A stretch of DNA of 64,000 nt, from contig NC_030854.1 in assembly GCF_000208745.1 (NCBI RefSeq), positions 28,568,821 to 28,632,820 of the forward strand, written 5' to 3'. Positions 60,294 to 64,000 of the stretch are shown piece by piece. Source of the DNA: Theobroma cacao. Its lineage: Eukaryota; Streptophyta; Magnoliopsida; Malvales; Malvaceae. Position 1 is the first letter of the stretch, and the number at the start of each line of letters is the position of its first letter. The notes beneath the pieces are model-generated. The model did no database searches and was not told where the DNA came from. It worked only from the letters and a program-made list of their open reading frames with translations. The translations under genes were made by a program, and so were the position numbers.

Positions 60294-63200
60294 TAATAAT
60301 AGTAATAATGACGAGGTTGAAGAAGATTCTTCTTCTTTACGTGATTCACTTCTTTGGTGTAGAGACCTTGAAAAACACTCTTATGGTGATTTCTCCTTTG
60401 CTGTTGTTCAAGCCAATGAAATCATTGAAGATCATAGTCAAGTCGAGACCGGAAAAGATGCTACTTTTGTTGGTGTCTATGATGGACACGGTGGCCCTGA
60501 TGCTTCTCGCTTTATCTCTGATCATCTCTTTCAAAATCTAATTAGTAAATTCCCTTTTTAATCTTTTAAAAATTGGCTATTTTCTTTTTTTTTGTTTTTT
60601 CTTTGTATGAATGCTTTCTGTTTTAGTGGATAATTGGTTGAGTTATTTAGGAATTCTTGATGAGTGGATGCTTTTTTTTTTCTATTGTTTCTTCTTTTTC
60701 CTTTTGTTTTCTTAATTGGGGGTTTATTTTTGTTGCTTTTTTTTTGTTGGTTTTGTTGATTTGTGCTAAGTATGTGTTTTATGGATGAATTTTTGGGTAA
60801 TGAGCTGAGCTCTTAGGTATATATACTCGGTGTTATGTCTCTGTGGTAGTTTTTTTTGTACATATGTTGGTAATGTTATGAATTTTGTAAGTTTGATGTG
60901 TGGAATTTTTGTGGTTTGTCTTTTTTTTTTCTTTTTTCTTTTTAAGTGTTTCGTCACTCTTAATTTTTGCTAACTTTCTTTTAATATGCACAACTTGATT
61001 GTATCTTTAGCCATCTTGAAAAATTCTTTGCTTCGATTTATTTATGTCCTTTTCCATGTTTGTTTGAATGTAGTTTTTGTTGGTTTCCGCATTAGTTTTT
61101 TCTCTGCAGTAGGCTATGATTGATGCTGGTTTATAGCAACCTTATTTGAATTTGTATTTGTCTGTTTGTCTATTTTCTTGGAGCTTACTGCAAAAATGAT
61201 GTGATGTCACACTGAGTTGGATTTCTTTTTGGAATTCTGACTTTAGTAAATGAAAATTTTATTTTTAATTTTATAACTAATATGGCTTAAATATAATGTC
61301 TAGTTGTTAACAAAGAAAGTAAATTACAGTTGACTTTGGAAACTCAACATTCGCTTAACAAAGTTAAGGCTGTCAAATTTTCATTCATTGGGATATACTT
61401 GGGACTAGACATCGGATTATTACAAAGTGAGAGGAATAGCAACTTTTTCGAATATCCTGTGATGATTCCTAAATCCAAAGAGTAGAACATATATCTGTAT
61501 GATAAGCAAAGAGAAGAATGATATATGACTATATGCTGAATAAATTTACATTTCATATGCGATGGCTCTATAGTTGCAAATTCTCTTTACAGTCAAGCAG
61601 GCTTACAATAAGGAAGATGTTCGTGTAAGCTTTAACAGAGATGATTGTGTTCTTCCTTCAAAATACATAAACTGTTTAGTTTGTATCAGATGCATTTCTT
61701 GAGATCACTCTCTTGTGTCTTTTCCAATGCCTTTTAGTAATTCTTTCTAGAACGCATCTTACATATCACTTAACAGGGCTTGCTCGAGCAAATGGAACCA
61801 TTTCTGAAGATATTCTTAGAAGCGCTTTTTCCGCAACTGAAGATGGGTTTCTTACTCTTGTACGTAGGACATGTGGAATAAAACCATTAATTGCAGCAAT
61901 TGGATCTTGTTGTCTGGTTGGAGTTATATGGAGGGGAACATTATACATTGCTAATTTGGGTGATTCTCGAGCTGTAATTGGTTATTTGGGTAGATCAAAT
62001 AAGATAGTTGCTGAGCAGTTGACTAGAGATCATAATGCTAGTATAGAGGAGGTCAGACAGGAACTCAGGTCATTGCATCCAGATGATTCTCATATTGTTG
62101 TTATGAAGCATGGAGTATGGCGTATTAAAGGAATCATTCAGGTATGATCTCATTTGTTCTGTGTCATCTGCTCTCCATGTTTTATGCTATGATGTATGTG
62201 TGTTGTTACATAGGGGGACCACAAACAGGACACACAAAAAGAATGGCTCACTTTTTTTTTTTTTTAACTGAATCTCTTTTCATAAGCAATAATGGAGCAC
62301 AATTTCCTTGCATATGTTTCTAAGATTGTTTGGGATAGTTACACCCCTGAGTGAATCAATTCAAGCTAGCTGTGTTTAGTTTTCTATTATGTGATTATCA
62401 GGGGATGAATGCTGTGGTACAATGGCTGTGGAATCATCTAATATTAGATTATTAATTGAAATTTCATGTTCAAACAGGCTAGTTTGCAGGAGAAGCCTTT
62501 TACCATTTTTATAATCTCCTTCCGTTGCATATGAAATCCCTGTCATCAGACTTCATTGTTGGGATTACTCTTTCTGTCATTCAGTCAATGTCTTTCTCTC
62601 TCTCTGTTAAGCTTAATTGATTCATGGGCTTATTGGTGCCATATGCACATCACTCATAGGTCTTTGTAGCATGTCGTTTCATGGTATTTGTATCTGTTTT
62701 AGGATTACCTTATTCTTTTCTTATTTTATGATCTTTTTTCAGCTTCAGATATAGCACATTTTCATAATAAAGGTGTAGTAATGTCAATAAGTTAATAATA
62801 CATAATTGGAATGTCAAGAAGCACATTATACGGTAGCAGAAACCACCTCAAAATCTTTAGTTGTTGGTTGTGCAATATTGATATGAAGGCAGCCCTAGCA
62901 AATTTCATTTGCTGGTCATAACTGAAGTTCTAAACTATACATAGTTATCTATACCTCTAGAAATATGTCCTTTTAAGATTCACCATTTGGCTTTTTCCTT
63001 ATCCAGATCTCTTGAGGCTTTCTAGAAAACTATGGCAGCTTTCCTTAGTTTGAGTTGCTCGCAGCTATATATGCGATGGCTAGAACTATCTTTGTAATGG
63101 AAAGGGTGTAAGAGGATCAATTTAGGAAATACTTTTAACTTTTCTTGATGAATTCATTGCTTTTATTGGTACACTATGATAAGTATATTCAGCAAGCTGG

Positions 63201-63913
63201 GCTCCGTAGTTGGTTCTTAATATGAACATTTATCGTCAAAATCTATGATGTTTCTTTAACTTGATTCAGTGATCAATTTGATGTTGGTTTCCTTGAAATA
63301 CAATCTGCTTGTGTTTTGACTTATCTATGTTCATTTGTTTTTGCCTATGAAATGGAAACAGGTATCCAGATCTATCGGAGATGCATACTTGAAGCGACCA
63401 GAGTTTTCTCTTGATCCTTCTTTCCCACGATTTCACCTCTCTGAACCCATTCGTCGACCTGTGCTAACAGCAGAACCATCCATGTGCACCAGGGTTTTAC
63501 AACCTAGTGATAAGTTTCTAATTTTTGCATCTGATGGACTTTGGGAACATTTGACAAATCAGCAGGCTGTCGAGATTGTGTATAACTATCCACGAGCAGT
63601 AAGTATCATTTTGAGTGCATCTTCCTTTGCCATTGAACTTAAATTCTCTTTTTCACTCTCTCTCCAAAAATGTTAGGGAATTGCCAAGAGGCTTATTAAA
63701 ACAGCTTTAAACGAGGCAGCTAGGAAAAGGGAGATGAGATATGATGATCTTAAGAAGGTTGATAAAGGGATTAGGCGGTTTTTCCATGATGATATTACAG
63801 TTGTTGTCATCTTTATAGACCATGAGTCGCTGGGTGCAAAGATGTCTGTGCCAGAGCAGTCTGTTCGTGGGTTCGTCGACACCACTGGACCATCAAACTT
63901 TAACATTCTTTAA
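60217..63913 (+). CDS. Protein phosphatase 2C, clade D type
   Basis: Metal-dependent Ser/Thr phosphatase. Clade D members in Arabidopsis dephosphorylate plasma-membrane H+-ATPase and are inhibited by SAUR proteins, limiting cell expansion; that this one does so is inference. Four exons join in frame: 60217-60544, 61777-62141, 63362-63598 and 63677-63913, giving 388 residues, a usual size for the clade. Metal-binding and core motifs are present: [16 protein letters not shown] (84-99), [10 protein letters not shown] (151-160), [14 protein letters not shown] (165-178), [10 protein letters not shown] (208-217), [15 protein letters not shown] (232-246), [13 protein letters not shown] (283-295) and [13 protein letters not shown] (343-355). 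These motifs and the N-terminal [15 protein letters not shown] are close to clade D. All catalytic acidic residues seem intact. The start is the ATG that keeps the conserved N terminus; an out-of-frame ATG seven bases upstream makes a uORF. The 3'UTR runs to the window edge. Confidence 0.96.
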
Positions 63914-64000
63914 GGATTGCTGTAAAATCCATGGTCTATCATCTGAATTAATACCTTGTGATGAAAAATAATCAGTGGGGTTATGGTGAAGTTCAGCAAG
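63914..64000 (+). other. Start of the PP2C 3'UTR
   Basis: Sequence after the TAA stop; no polyadenylation site can be fixed before the window ends. Confidence 0.6.

Overview
This is nuclear DNA of a flowering plant, most likely a eudicot. The genes have GT-AG introns, the intergenic DNA is AT-rich and full of retrotransposon debris, and five plant genes can be read exon by exon (a microsomal FAD2, a VQ protein, a plastid fibrillin, POLD2 and a clade D PP2C), plus one plant-style gene of unknown function. I cannot fix the family from the sequence. The record is an assembly: it carries a 574-base N gap (6353-6926) and a single N (36644) that sits between two identical 87-bp copies.

Layout. 1 to about 18.3 kb is a nested graveyard of transposable elements with no intact gene: four copies of one LTR family that starts TGTCA and ends TGACA (one a solo LTR with a perfect 5-bp target duplication), a CACTA-type fragment, a dead LINE RNase H region, GGGTACC-rich hAT-like pieces, two copies of an LTR starting TGTAGA, a 43-bp tandem array and a copia-like LTR region. 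18.3-19.6 kb is AT-rich spacer. 19.6-23.8 kb is the FAD2 gene, with a promoter, a non-coding first exon, a 2.55-kb 5'UTR intron and an intronless coding exon. 23.8-31.7 kb is spacer with a GC-richer, G-box-bearing island near 28.2-28.6 kb. 31.85-32.37 kb is an intronless VQ-motif gene. 37.7-44.9 kb (minus strand) is a seven-exon fibrillin gene of the FBN7 type. 48.46-54.31 kb is a 14-exon POLD2 gene. 56.7-58.2 kb is a two-exon gene for a small basic protein I do not recognise, with a hAT-like element in its intron. 60.2-63.9 kb is a four-exon PP2C gene whose start codon is overlapped by an upstream ORF.

How the genes relate. They do not form a pathway: FAD2 acts in ER lipid desaturation, FBN7 in plastoglobules, POLD2 in DNA replication, PP2C in signalling and VQ in transcriptional co-regulation. 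From memory, VQ17, FBN7b and POLD2 are consecutive loci in Arabidopsis (At2g42140, At2g42130, At2g42120), and VQ25/FBN7a are adjacent on chromosome 3, so the VQ-FBN7-POLD2 order here looks like an old conserved block. I found no obviously new biological system. The best leads are the unknown 154-aa protein, the PP2C uORF, the E2F-type site at the POLD2 start codon, a tRNA-like element just upstream of POLD2, and the gene-free G-box island.
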